Shown in pieces: positions 1 through 11,136 of a DNA stretch of 64,000 bases (the stretch's first letter is position 1; each line of letters begins with the position of its first letter). The notes under the pieces were generated by a model that was given only the letters and a program-made list of their open reading frames with translations, was not told where the DNA came from and did not search any database. The position numbers were made by a program, and so were the translations under genes. Source of the DNA: Azadirachta indica (Eukaryota; Streptophyta; Magnoliopsida; Sapindales; Meliaceae); NCBI GenBank assembly GCA_022749755.1, contig CM040447.1, positions 1,110,033 to 1,174,032 on the forward strand, given 5' to 3'.

Positions 1-117
1 TCAAATATAAAGTTAAAAAAATATTTTATTTTTCCTTTCATTCTGTTTCCCGTTGTAACTGTTTGTGTTTCATCTCTCACCCATGCCCTTTGAATACCAT
101 CAGTTGTTGCCATAATT

Positions 118-262
118 TATTTTTATATTTATATTTATAGTTTTAGTTATATTTATATTTATAATTATGTTTATATTTATATTCATCTTTTATTTATATT
201 TATATTTATATTTATATTTATATTTATATTTTTAGTTTTATTTTTATTTATATTTATATATC
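118..262. repeat. TTTATA hexamer microsatellite
   Basis: A run of imperfect TTTATA/TATTTA hexamers is interrupted by single substitutions (TTTATAGTTTTAG, TTTATAATTATG). It is simple-sequence DNA with no coding content. Confidence 0.85.
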
Positions 263-3200
263 TATATCTATACCTACAGGGTTATTTTTACTTTTGTCCT
301 CTAATTTATTCATACATTAGAGATATCATTAATTTATTAAAAGTTATAACTCCACCCGCAAATAGCAGTAAAACGACTATTTTACTCTTATTTTTAGTTA
401 ACAATAAAAAATAATAATATAGTTTTAGTTCCTAAACTTTGATGAAATAACAAATCATGATATACTTTAATTAATTATAATATTTTAATCTCTACTATTA
501 CATTTATCATCATCTATTAAAATTTTTAAGGATATAATTCACTTTTTCTGACCAATATTAAAAACTCATAATTTTGTTACAGTAAATAAAAAATTCAAAG
601 GAAACACACTTCTCCTCCCATTTTTTATTGAAAAATGCATCAACATTTTTGTCATATTTTTTTAGAAAAATAGATTAATTTCTCCTACTATTTTCTTGCC
701 ATCGACCAAATCCCTTATCATGGTTTTAAAAACTTATTCCCTCTACTATTAATTCCTATCATCTCAATTACTGTTCTTCCTCAAAATCACTAACAAAAGC
801 CACCTAAGAGATAAATCACCAAAAATACAAACCTGAACTTATGACACATGACTTTAATTTGACTTTTTTTGTTAAAAAAAAAAAACCACAACAAAGATTG
901 TTGGCATTTGTTTGGACAGTTATTGTCGCTTTTATCGATATTTTTTAGATATAACTTGGAGAAATTTGCATTTGAAAGAAAGAGAATGGTCATGACAGCT
1001 AAAGTGATAAAGAGAAAAAATGAAAAATAATAGAAAAGATAGAAGATGAAAAAAGAGATTGTGATAGTGGTGGCATAATTGGAGATGGTAGATTAGAGTT
1101 TTTATGTTTATATTTTATATCAAAAATGAATGGTACAACATTCATTTAAATCCAAATAATAAGGATAAATTTGTACTTATCACTATTTAACAAATTAATG
1201 TAACAATAGGCAAGTGTGTCTTCATTTGTTGTTTGGCCAAGTTTGGGGTTTAAAATGTTGTTACTCATTTTTTTTTTTAATTAAAATAAGGATAAAATAA
1301 TTATTCTACTATTATTTAGAATGGAGTAATGATTTTCAATAAATTAATGATATATTTAAAGGTGGCAAAATAGATGGCTTGCCCTGAGTTTGGCATAGCT
1401 TAACTCATGAATAGTGTAGGTACGGCACAATACTATTTATATACTGAGAGTAAAGAAAAAAGGCCCACGTGCCGTGTTATAAATAGTACCATGCTGCGCT
1501 AGGTTGTGTCAGTACTATTTATGCATTGGGCTGTGCTGGGTTGCTTTATTATTTGGGCTATTGTCTATTCATGAACAGTGACCCGGTCAATAATTGGTTA
1601 CTGTTTATCATTAAAAAAAATGATTTAAATAATAAAATTGAACTCATAAATTTATTAAAATAAAATTTAATACAACTTTAATTACTCGTAATTTTGGTTA
1701 ACAAGAACTACAATTTTTAAAATTAAATCTAAAAATATAAAATTTTACATAAATAAAATATAAATTTTTAATTTTATAAATATATTGAACTTCTATAGTA
1801 ATTATATTATACTTTTATTGAATTTCAATTTCTACCGACCTAAAATAGAAAGACTAGTAGAATTTTTTTTTGTAAGTTTCTAATTTGTAATATTTATTTG
1901 TATTATTAAATATAATTTGTTATTTAGATATAAAATGAAATGAAGTAAAAATGATTAAATGTAAAACTTTATACTTTGTAATTTGTAACATTGAAAAATG
2001 AAAAATAAAAATGTCCTCACTACTGCCATTAATTAGTTATTTAATTATAAAATAAATTAAAGAATTAACACAGTTTACATAAATTTTAAATTGTTTAAAT
2101 TTAAATCCAAAAACTAAAAAATATGAATTTTAAATGGATAAAAGATAAAATTTTAATTTTGATTGTTACAACTATATAGAATTTGCATAAAGTTTTAAGT
2201 AAACACTGTAAATGACGATTGACAATTATTTTGAAATTAATTTATAAATATGTTTTTGAAAGAGATTGAAATACTAATCTTCTTTTTGCTTTTATAAATT
2301 GCAATATCTCAATTGTACTTAACTAAAATTTAGAATTAATCATTAAACTAATTCTAATTTTAGTTACAAATATGAATCAATATATTCGAATATGAGTACA
2401 AAATAAATTTCGAGTATATATTGTTTGTACTCCAAACAAGTTTTGAATACTTTATTTCTCTCGTTAAGAGGAAAATATAATAAATATTAATATAGAAAAA
2501 TACTTTTATCTAGTGTTAGAAACATGGTATGCATAGTACCCCCATTGAAATAAATACTCCAAAGAAAAAATACCAATTTTGTCTCTGATAGAAATTGATA
2601 TTACTACTTCATCCCTAATGTTTCAAAATTACAGTTTTGGTAACTACCATCATAACATATCTGCTAACTCTTAGTATATTTTTTCATTTAACACATTTGC
2701 CCTTAATTAAATTAAATTTGTATTAGGCCTAAACTAATACAAAAAATATAAAAAAATAAACATCTTTTTATTAAGACTATAATTGCTTTTGTTTTTTATT
2801 TTTTATTTTAATTTTTAATTAAATAATATGTTTTTTAGATTATAAAATTTTTTAAAAAAAATTCGTACTCAGGCTTTACAAAATGTCTTATTAATAAATG
2901 GTTTTTTTCATTACAACAAATTTAGGTTTTATTATTTTTATTTTTAGATAATTTTAGTGTAGAAACCTAAAAAAAATACCATCAATTATCAGCCCTTAAA
3001 TTAAAGATATGTAGAAAGTCAAAATTATAAATTCTTACAAATTCATTTATTAAGGTCTTTTATATCTTTTTAATTTTCCTTTCTTACCTAATAATTTGTA
3101 AATATCTCTCTTACTTTTCTCTTCTTTATTATATCTCTCTTCATTATTTCTTTTTATTTAAATTATCATTTATAAATTAAAAAACTCAAAAAATTTCAAT

Positions 3201-3463
3201 AACTATTTTAATTATCACTTGTGAATTGAAAAACTTGAAAATTTAAATAAAAATTATTTTAATTAATTAATTTATCTAAAAAAACTAATGCATTTTTAAA
3301 AATTATTATAATATATAAATATTCAAAAAAAGATTTGTTAATTCATAAATTTTTTATATTTATCAAATGCAATCTTACCTCTTCACATTCCCTTAATACA
3401 AAGGTTAGTAGTTGACATAAAAATTTGTGTAAAAAAAAAGATCTACTAATTCTATCCCATATG

Positions 3464-3486
3464 TATATATATATATATATATATAT
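3464..3486. repeat. (TA)n microsatellite
   Basis: An uninterrupted alternating AT run of about 23 bases follows ATG. It lies just before the tandem duplication that starts near 3494. Confidence 0.9.
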
Positions 3487-3493
3487 TATGTCA

Positions 3494-4930
3494 ATCTTGT
3501 ATTAATTTTTTTTAAAACAAACAATAAATTAAACTTCTTCATTTCAACAAACATTACAATTTTACAAATATGCACCCATTTCAATATAAGGATGTTGTAG
3601 AAATCAAAAAACAATAAACAACCAAACATATCTTAAAGTTACTAAGGTTAAGAGAAAATAAAATAACACTTTCATATTTGGGATTTTTTTTCTTTTTTAA
3701 TGTTTGAACAAGAAGGTAAACAATAAATCATAGAAAAAGAACTTAAATTTAGAGCTTTTCTAGACCATATTCCACAGCTCTTTACTTTTTCTTTCCATTC
3801 TTTGATGTGATCTTTTTTATTAAAATTGTATTAAATCTTTTAAACCATACTTGAAGTAGTAGATAATTTCCCTGATTTGAACAGAAACAAATCAAATCTC
3901 TTCATGTAAATCTCAAAAGTAACAAATCTGAAAGAAAAAATTACCATAATAATGTTAAATAAAAATCCACAAAATTACTGCAAATCTAAATTTAGGTAAA
4001 CATAAACGACCGTTAAGTAAATATAATCTATTAAGTGGAGGTATACCACCATAAATTTAGATTTGAGTAAAAATTTACACTTACTAATAAAAGCAAAGCA
4101 AAAAAACGAAAGAATTTTCACTGGAGATGGAGTCGGTGAGAAGAATTAGGCTGAACGTAAAGATAGTAAAAGTGCAATGAGAGCGCCAACAGAAAAGAGA
4201 AGAAATGAGAGAAAAAGAGAGAATATAAGCTTTTTTTTTTTTTTGGAAACAAACAGTTAATTAGACTTCATTGATATCAACAAACATTACACCTATTCCA
4301 ATAAGGATGTTGCTGAGATCATATACAATAGACAACAAGATAGATCTTAAAGCTTCTCAGGTGATAAGAGAAAATAAAATAACACGTTCATATTTAATGT
4401 TTTTTATATGTTTGAACAAAAAAGTAAACAATAAATCATAGAAAAAGAAATTGAATTTAGAGCTCTCCTGGACCATATTCCACAACTCTTTACTTTTTCT
4501 CTTCATCTTTTGGTGTGATTTTTTTAATTGAAATTGCATTAAACCTTCTGCAATGTATTTGATTTAGTAGATAATCTCCAAGATCTGAATAATAACACAT
4601 CAAATCTCTTCATGTAAATCTTAAAAGTTACAAATCTAAAAGAAAAAATTACAACAATAATGTAAATAAATAAAAATCCACAAAATCATCGCAGATTTAA
4701 ATTTATGTGAACATAAATTATTATTAAGTGAATATAATCCACCAAGTGGAAGTATACCATCGGAGATTTAGATTTAGGTGAAAATCTATACTTATTAATA
4801 AAATAAAAACAAAAAAAAACAAAAGTGAAAAAATGAAATCCTGAACTCCATCTCCTATGAGAAGAACCAAGCCAAAAATAAAGATAGTAAGAGTACAGTG
4901 AGAGGGTCGAGAAGAAAGAGACAATATAAA
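3494..4930. repeat. Two-copy tandem duplication, unit about 0.7 kb
   Basis: Copy A (about 3494-4227) and copy B (about 4228-4930) align along their whole length. Matching blocks occur in the same order: CAACAAACATTAC, AAGGATGTTG, GAGAAAATAAAATAACAC, GTAAACAATAAATCATAG, CATATTCCACA, CAAATCTCTTCATGTAAATC, AAAATCCACAAAAT, TATAATC..AAGTGGA, and a final purine-rich GAGA block. The junction motif CTTGTATTAATT occurs before copy A and again just after copy B, with a T-rich remnant between the copies, as expected for a head-to-tail duplication. The copies have diverged by many substitutions and small indels. I recognise no gene. Short open frames in copy B (for example 4357-4539, minus) are not kept in copy A, so they are probably chance. 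Confidence 0.75.
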
Positions 4931-5000
4931 CTTGTATTAATTAATGGTAAATACATTTAATGATGTAGTCATGATTACTTAAAATATACAGATTACTTAC

Positions 5001-5154
5001 CATGAAATTTGGACGGGACCTTGTCCAAAGTATCTTTTACCAAGTGCACATGGCCATTCTTGACTTTGAACACAATAATCAGAAGGATTTCCTTCCTCTT
5101 GCGTGAAGCAATATCCCCATGCATAGGAACCGTCTGGTGCAGTCCGCCATCCTC
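5001..5154 (-). pseudogene. Orphan exon 2 of a class I chitinase
   Basis: Read on the minus strand, 154 bases encode the middle segment of a GH19 chitinase: GWRTAPDGSYAWGYCF, then TQEEGNPSDYC, then the GPVQIS segment. The length equals exon 2 of both intact chitinases downstream (154 bases), and the donor site GTAAGT at the low-coordinate end is intact. There are no internal stops and the second catalytic glutamate (in TQEE) is kept. The two bases before the exon are AA, where the intact paralogues have AG, so the acceptor looks broken unless it has shifted by one base. No exon 1 lies to the right and no exon 3 to the left within 2 kb; those spaces hold MITEs and repeats. It is therefore a dismembered relic of a further cluster member, apparently separated from its partner exons by repeat insertion. 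Confidence 0.85.
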
Positions 5155-5221
5155 TTAAAACATATGTACAAATCCTAATAATAAATTTATTTATTTATAG
5201 TTAATTATTTATATTCTTTTA

Positions 5222-5460
5222 ATACTTAACTAAGTACCCATTTGTTTTTTTTTCATAAATCAAAATAACTTTTTTAATGGTAAAATTTTTTCTTAAATTT
5301 CTGATGTCGTTTGATTGGTATTAAGAAAGAGCTTTTGTGAATTAAAAAAATTATTTTTTTCTATAAAAAAGGTTCGAAATTTGACTTTTTGGCTATAAAG
5401 TTTCTCCAATTTTTTTAAAATGTAAAATTATAAGTTGTTAAATCAATGACTCCTCTTTTT
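5222..5460. mobile_element. Truncated PIF/Harbinger-like MITE
   Basis: The stretch starting CTAAGTACCCATTTG and running to the AT-rich TGTAAAATTATAAG aligns with the first half of the better preserved copies at 11620-12026 and 34515-34939. Shared words are TTTTTTAATGGTAAAA, ATGTCGTTTGATTGG, CTTTTTGGC and TTTCTCCAATTTTTTTAAAA. The distal terminal repeat is missing, so this copy is truncated. Confidence 0.6.
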
Positions 5461-5600
5461 TTATATAATTTTTTATATCAATTATAAACCGTTAGATTTA
5501 AACTTATCTAATAGTTAAAACTGTATTTAACTCATACATTAATTATTGATGTATTAATTATACTACATATATATATATACATACATACATACACACACAA

Positions 5601-5650
5601 ACGACCAATTAGCTAATAGCCAACTGCTCTATCATTGAGCTACTAAGGAA
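5601..5650 (-). pseudogene. Plastid-type tRNA-Asn relic, 5' two-thirds only
   Basis: On the minus strand the sequence runs TTCCTTAGTAGCTCAATG, ATAGAGCAGTTGGCT, ATTAGCTAATTGGTCGT. This tracks the chloroplast trnN-GUU gene (acceptor 5' strand, D-arm, anticodon arm) closely but with several substitutions, including GTT to ATT at the anticodon. The match stops after the variable region: the T-arm and 3' acceptor are replaced by a GT/ATAC simple repeat. It cannot fold as a complete tRNA. It most likely derives from plastid DNA, or from plastid-derived mitochondrial DNA, inserted in the nucleus. The identification rests on my recall of trnN. Confidence 0.6.
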
Positions 5651-5892
5651 CTGTGGTAGATTCCCTATCGTAGAGCTCAATTCCTATTCTCAATCCAAGA
5701 CCAATATGAACTTAAAGTTTCTTTCGTAACTACTGAAACTTCTTCGTAGTGATTCTGTTCTATGTCTCCTTTCACAAAAAACCTCAAAGTTACTTTATTT
5801 CATTATATTCCATCCATATTCCGATTTTATTTATTTAATATCTCTTTAGTGTTATTGACACACACACACGCGCATACACACACATAAATATA

Positions 5893-6100
5893 TAGGACAG
5901 GATCAATATCTTCTTTTTTTATATAATTTTTTATATTAATTTAAATCAGTGGATTTAAATATATTAAATGGTTAAGATTGCATTTGAAATATACATTAAT
6001 TATGAATATATTAATTATATGATTAAATAAATCTTAATCGTAAATTTAACGATTTAAAATTGATACAAAAAATTATATAAATAAAGAGTTCTTCATCCTC
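5893..6100. mobile_element. Small palindromic MITE
   Basis: The left end GACAGGATCAATATCTTC with TTTTTTATATAATTTTTTATAT is mirrored by a right end TACAAAAAATTATATAAATAAAG with AACTCTTCATCCTC, so the ~205-bp unit folds on itself. AACCGTT-like sub-repeats occur in both arms. It is embedded in (AC)n and (TA)n simple sequence. It belongs to the same family as 6139-6372. Confidence 0.6.
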
Positions 6101-6138
6101 ACACACACACACACACACTCTCTCTCTATATATATATA

Positions 6139-6372
6139 TACAGGGGTAGGATCAGCAGTTTTTTTTTTTTTTACATAAAATCTTATATCAATCATAAACT
6201 GTTAGATATTGACATATCAAACGGTTAAGATTACATCTGATATATATTTTAATTATGGATGCATTAATTATATAATCAGATGCAATCTCAACCGTTAGAT
6301 GTACCTATATCCAACGGTTTACAATTTACGTAAGATTTTATGTAAAATAAAATGACTGCTCATCCTGTCATA
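6139..6372. mobile_element. Small palindromic MITE, second copy
   Basis: It begins with CAGGGGTAGGATCAGCAG and ATAAAATCTTATATCAATC, and ends with the mirrored TTTACGTAAGATTTTATG and ATGACTGCTCATCCTGTC. The inner motifs AACCGTTAGAT and AACGGTTAAGATTACATCTGA are also mirrored. TA-rich microsatellites flank both ends. The unit is about 230 bases, has no coding capacity, and is a better preserved relative of the element at 5893-6100. Confidence 0.7.
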
Positions 6373-7158
6373 TATATGTGTGTGTGTGTGTATTAAATAA
6401 GTGTACTAAATTAATTATTGACAGTTATGTTCCTTGCTTGAACAAAACCGTAAGCAAGAGGGCAACAGGTATTTTTGGCCTAAATTTTAGGTTGTATTAA
6501 TGAGAAGACCTCTTGATAACAATTTTCAATGATGTAACTCATATCATATATTGTCAAAGTTTTAAAACTTATCGTGTGGGTTTGGCATCGTTGGTATAAC
6601 ATTTAAGTTGACAATTTTTTCTACTTATTTAAATAGTTTATATCTTGCGGTCCAAAGATATATATCCTGTAATTTTATTATGAAAATTATTAATCACGTT
6701 AATAATCATAAATAAATATAATTAAATATTCAAATGGTATGGTACCAATATTTTTGCAAACTTTTCTATTTATTATCAGATCTTTTCATGTCATAGTCTT
6801 CAATTTTGTGATAATAATTTCATAATTTATTATTGCATTAATATGTAATTGAGATTTTGAATGGTTATGACCCCTTAGTTCTTAATAGAGTAATTAATTT
6901 TTCTACCAGATATAATTAGGGCCACTTTTTTAAAGTCACCATGGAAATAACTAGATTCAAATCTACATTTTATTTATAAAATATTAAAGTTGACACCAAA
7001 TAAAATTTAGAAAGAATAAATTGTCGAAATTACATGTTTTATCTTATACTATTACTCTTACGATAATAAAGCGTTTTATTTCTTAATTTTCTTTATAAGA
7101 TTAACATTAACAACATACCATTATTCATTAAAGAATAATGGTCAATGTTTCAGGTACA

Positions 7159-8407
7159 TTAAGCATTAAAAGGTCTTTGATTATTGCAATCCAAATTGTT
7201 TCCATAGCCAACTCCCAAGATGTCACAGTATCTCTTATAGAATCCAATCCGATCCTGCATTTGTGGGTTGGATCCTTTACCGCATTCAATACCACCATTG
7301 ATAATATTGGTAATAACTCCGTAACCAGGGACTCGACCCGCCTGGGTATCGGCAGCCGAGGGCTGCCATTTGCCCGTGATAACATCGTGGCATGAAGGTT
7401 TTGGAGACTGCGGAGTCATCCAGAACCAGAAGGCAGTCTTGAATGAAATGGTTGCATCGTTTGCTACAGCATCGGGGTTGTTTAGCAGATCAGCATTTAT
7501 GGCTTTTCCTGCTGGACCGTAATTGTAGTTGCTGCAGAAATTCAAGATCAAGAATCTTGTATTAATGATCAATATGTATATAACTATTTAGTCATTAATT
7601 AATTACCCGAAATATACGATTACTTACTATGAAATTTGGATGGGACCCCGGCCGAAATATTTTTTACCAGGAGCACATGGCCACTGTTGACTTTGAACGC
7701 AATAATCCGGAGGATTTCCTTGTTCCTGCTTGAAGCAATATCCCCATGAATATGGACCATCCGGTGCTGTAGCCCACCCACCTATAAATATGCACTAATT
7801 ACATTCATTAATGTAGGTTCAAAAAGTAAATTAAATGCTCTTATTTGAATTTAAAAAATAGATATATATATGTAGCAATGCGTAAAGAAATCTAGATTTT
7901 GCAAAATGTCAATGCATAAGAGGATATATCTCATGCATGCAAGGCCTGCAAACCTGTAGTTTCATGTGAAGTCTGAGCCAAGAAGGCAGCGATTTCTCTT
8001 TTACGAGTGTTGGCATCACCAGTTGTGCCAAAAGCGCCGAAGGACTTGGCAGCAGCAATGAAAGCATCGTAAGTGTAAAAACCTTTGGCTGGGCAATTAG
8101 CATCATTTCGATGCTTTAAAATCTGTTCAAATAGGTCCCTGCTAATGAGCGAACCAACATCACCACCACCGCCACCGCTAGGTGTGGGAGTAGAAGGAGT
8201 GGGCGACCCCCCAGAAGTGCACTGGCTTTGGCAGCCGTTGGTGCAATACGCGGGAGTGTTGCCGCAGTAGCCAAACTTGCTGCAACACAACCCACCAGGA
8301 CATAATGCTCCTCCTGCTTGGCTCCCACACTGTTCAGCCAAGGCTCCAAGTTCTGAGACCAAAATGCACAGCGGTAGCGCCCATAATATTTTCATTAACA
8401 ACTTCAT
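7159..8407 (-). CDS. Class I chitinase (hevein domain plus GH19), intact, three exons
   Basis: Endochitinase that hydrolyses beta-1,4-N-acetylglucosamine polymers of fungal walls. By splice-site and frame analysis the exons are 8407-7954, 7781-7628 and 7531-7159, giving 981 coding bases (326 aa). The product has an N-terminal signal peptide (about residues 1-24), a hevein-type chitin-binding domain beginning [18 protein letters not shown] with all eight cysteines, and a Thr/Pro then Gly-rich hinge ([15 protein letters not shown]). The GH19 domain follows, with the catalytic glutamate of SHETTGGW at about residue 149 and the second acid in CFKQE. Introns fall right after SHETT and inside the I-S-(Y)-NYNYG segment, both GT-AG, the usual class I positions. 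The protein ends [11 protein letters not shown], with no obvious extension like the vacuolar sorting tail of tobacco class I chitinase, so it may be secreted to the apoplast (inference). It is the first intact member of a same-strand cluster. Confidence 0.93.
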
Positions 8408-8452
8408 TTTTCTTTTGTGGTTTTGTGGAATTTGAGAGACACGATTGTCGCA

Positions 8453-8504
8453 TATAAATAGAGATAAGATACAGATGCTCGTCTAATGCTCTTTAACTAG
8501 TCAA
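8453..8504 (-). promoter_or_regulatory. TATA-like box and W-box upstream of the first chitinase
   Basis: A TATA-like octamer lies at 8453-8460, about 46 bases before the start codon; on the gene strand it reads TATTTATA. A W-box core TTGACT (gene strand) lies at 8499-8504, about 95 bases upstream of the ATG. W-boxes bind WRKY factors and are common in defence promoters. The match is short, so the functional claim is weak. Confidence 0.4.
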
Positions 8505-9647
8505 AATGGAGCGGCTTTGTAGAATTTTGTAGAAAACTAATATAATTAATGCATTCATTCATTGTTTCTTCGGATTTTGGATTCAGAAGTCAATGGTGAA
8601 ATAAAGAATAATAATAAGAAAAGTTTGGTACTACTGACTTTCAATCAATTTTAAAATTAAAATTGAAAAAAATTGTAGGAAGCAAATTGTCATTTTCCTA
8701 GCGTGAACAGTAATTAATGGGTGCAAAGTAGTCCCAAGCAATGGGGCAACTAGGAGGAAAGTAGTGACCCGAAATCAATTCCATTGGCATCTCTTATTCT
8801 CTTTACAGTAATAAATAACTTGAGATATCTCGGCACCAACTTAGTTGTATTATCTCTTAGCTCTTTTTTAATTATAAATTATATTTATAATTTATTGATA
8901 TTACATTACACATGCACTAAAAATAAGTTTTGATCCAATAATTAAAAGTTATTGTAAGTTTTCATTCGATAATTACAAATTATCAAAAGTCTTAATCTAG
9001 TAATTATAAATTATTAGAAGTTTTGATTCGGCAATTATAAATTATATTTATAATATATTGATATTACATTGTACATTTATTAAGAATCTAAGTTTTGATT
9101 CGCAAATCTGTATTTATTTAAGTAAAATTAACTTTCACAAATCTTTGAAAAGAAATTTACCTTCACTAAATAGATCAGAGGAATTAAGTCAATACTCTCT
9201 AATTGGAGGGCATGAGTACTAACTACTCTTATTAAGGGTACATAATTAGTATATCACCTCTTATTTGGTTTAAGATTGTTGTAATTTGACTGTACAACAG
9301 TTAAATATTTATTCTTAATTAAAAAATTATCTATTTTTTATAAATATTTAACATTTAATTTAATAATTTCATAGTGTGACAATTGTAATTTTAAAACCAA
9401 GACACTTTATTCCAAATTTCTAATTGAGTACCAACCAAGTAGACCGATATGCAAAAAACAAATGAATTTATTTATAACGACAAGAATCACAAATAATAGT
9501 AAACCATGTTTTATGAATCATACTCTTCACAAAGAGTACCCTTCTTTGGACAAGAGTTTTCTAACAGCATGAAGCAATTATCAAAGAAACAACGAAAAAA
9601 ATAATTATTAAGTGGGATAACTGAACTTTTAATTATTTGTAATCATT
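8505..9647. other. Intergenic region between the two intact chitinases
   Basis: No gene is visible. It contains a short internal repeat of TAATTATAAATTAT and TTTTGATTCG words near 8870-9110, where a ~55-bp AT-rich unit recurs imperfectly about three times (ending GATATTACATTACACAT and GATATTACATTGTACAT). It must also contain the terminator of the gene at 9648-10855 and the distal promoter of the gene at 7159-8407. Confidence 0.5.
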
Positions 9648-10855
9648 TTAATTTGCTGGAAACGGCGTTTGGCTGTAGCAATCCAAGTTACTCTCATCGG
9701 TGACACCTAATATTCCACAGTATCGCTTATAAAACCCGATCCGATCCGCCACTTGATCGTCCGGACCGTGCCCGCATTCCAGCCCACCGTTGATTATATT
9801 GGTGATCACGCCGTATCCCGGGACCCGATTTGCAGACCTGTCAGCGTCAGAGGGTGTCCATCTTCCTGTGATGACATCGTGGCTTGATGGCTTGTTACCT
9901 TGTGGAGTCATCCAAAACCAAATGGCTGTCTTAAATGATATAACCGGGTCGGTGGCTACCGTATCCGGTTTGTTTAGTAGATCCGATCCAAGAGCTTTAC
10001 CCGCTTGCCCGTAGTTGTAGTTGCTGAACAATAAGTAAAATAGTCAACAGTCAAGGTCAAAGATCAAAAGTTTGAAAAAGTAAATAAAAGAAAGGGAATC
10101 ACAAATTTGAATGTATTAATTAATAATCATGCAAATTTATATGTTTGAAATTCAAACAAATGAACTTACTGGGTCAATTGGATCGGTCCTCGTCCGTAAT
10201 ATTGTTGACCAGAAGCGCAGGGCCATTCTGGTTTCCCATCGCAGTAGTCTGATTTAGGTTCCTTTTCTCTAACAAAGCAATATCCCCACGCATACGGGCC
10301 ATCATCTGCTGTTGGCCAGCCTCCTGCATCGTTCAAAATAATCAATCAAATTATCTATAATTGCAAATTAATAACCTAATTAATCAAGCTAATTAATTAG
10401 TTACCCGTAGTTTCATGAGAAGTTTGTGCCAAAAATGCGGCGAGTTCCTTCTTACGAGTGCTGTCATCACCAGTCGTGCCAAACCCGGCGAAGGATTTGG
10501 CAGCAGTGATGAAAGCATCGTAAGTGTAGAACCCATTACTTTGACATCTAGGGTCATTTCTATATTTGAGCAGCTGGTCGAAAAGAGCTGATGTGATTAT
10601 GCTGCTAACGTCGCCGGCAGCGCTGGGGTTCGGCGTCGGTGTGGATGGTGTTGTAGGGGTTGGTGAGCCACCACATTGGCTCTGACAACCGGCACCACAG
10701 TATTCGACTGTGCTGCCACACCACCCGTGTTCGCTGCAGCAGAGCCCGTTAGGGCAGAGAGCTCCTCCGGCTTGTCTCCCGCATTGTTCTGCTGAAGTTC
10801 TTCCTAGCAGAAAAGATGATGACAAAGCTAAGACAATGAAAATGGGAAACTTCAT
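9648..10855 (-). CDS. Class I chitinase (hevein domain plus GH19), intact, three exons
   Basis: Second intact paralogue, with the same role as the gene at 7159-8407. Exons are 10855-10405, 10323-10170 and 10023-9648, again 981 coding bases and 326 aa, with matching intron positions and an identical 154-base exon 2. It has a signal peptide ([18 protein letters not shown]...), a hevein domain starting [18 protein letters not shown] with eight cysteines and the chitin-binding aromatic residues in HGWCG, and a Pro/Thr hinge ([15 protein letters not shown]). The GH19 domain has catalytic SHETTGGW and the second acid in CFVREKE, and the protein ends with [12 protein letters not shown]. It lacks a long C-terminal vacuolar propeptide. 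Intron donors are GTAACT and GTAAGT. The hinge and exon 2 differ clearly from the first gene, so the duplication is not recent. Its promoter has a GCC-box, suggesting ethylene/jasmonate control. Confidence 0.94.
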
Positions 10856-10921
10856 TCTTGTGAACGCGTACGATATGAGATTATCTGTGGTTTATGAACA
10901 TGAATAATGGTAATACATCAA

Positions 10922-10983
10922 TATTTATAGGGTTTTCTGTCTGCTGAGATTTCTTGACTTTTCTAAAAGAATTATAAGCCGCC
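10922..10983 (-). promoter_or_regulatory. TATA box, W-box and GCC-box of the second chitinase
   Basis: On the gene strand TATAAATA occupies 10929-10922, about 67 bases upstream of the ATG, a good TATA position. A TTGACT W-box core lies at 10954-10959 (plus-strand sense). A perfect 7-base GCC-box, AGCCGCC, lies at 10977-10983, about 48 bases beyond the TATA box. GCC-boxes are bound by ERF factors and are the classic ethylene-response element of basic class I chitinase promoters. That agreement of gene family and motif makes function likely, though it is not shown. Confidence 0.6.
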
Positions 10984-11136
10984 TGCGTGTTAATTGGATC
11001 TCCTTTGTTTGAAGTTGCCAAGAAGTTTGCACGAAAGACATTGTCCACGTACTTCTACTTGTGCTCATGATCATGCATATCATACAAGGATTCTCTCATT
11101 TATTCGACACACTTTTGTTCTGTTACATTTCTAGAT

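Larger units (their letters stand above)
1..3493. other. AT-rich gene-free region
   Basis: No credible coding region is visible on either strand; the only open frame is short and low-complexity. The stretch holds A/T homopolymers, hexamer repeats near 118-260, a (TA)n run near 3464-3486, and a moderately GC-richer block at about 1370-1580 containing inverted words such as a repeated ACTATTTAT and ATGAATAGTG, which may be a decayed non-autonomous transposon. It looks like intergenic, repeat-derived DNA. Confidence 0.6.

Noticed and set aside
1370..1590. GC-richer block starting GGTGGCAAAATAGATGG as a hAT-type element
   Set aside because: The start resembles hAT termini, but no matching inverted end or 8-bp duplication could be located.
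7138..7395. Open frame of 85 codons on the plus strand over the chitinase third exon
   Set aside because: It is the antisense shadow of a conserved exon; composition follows the coding strand and no family is recognised.
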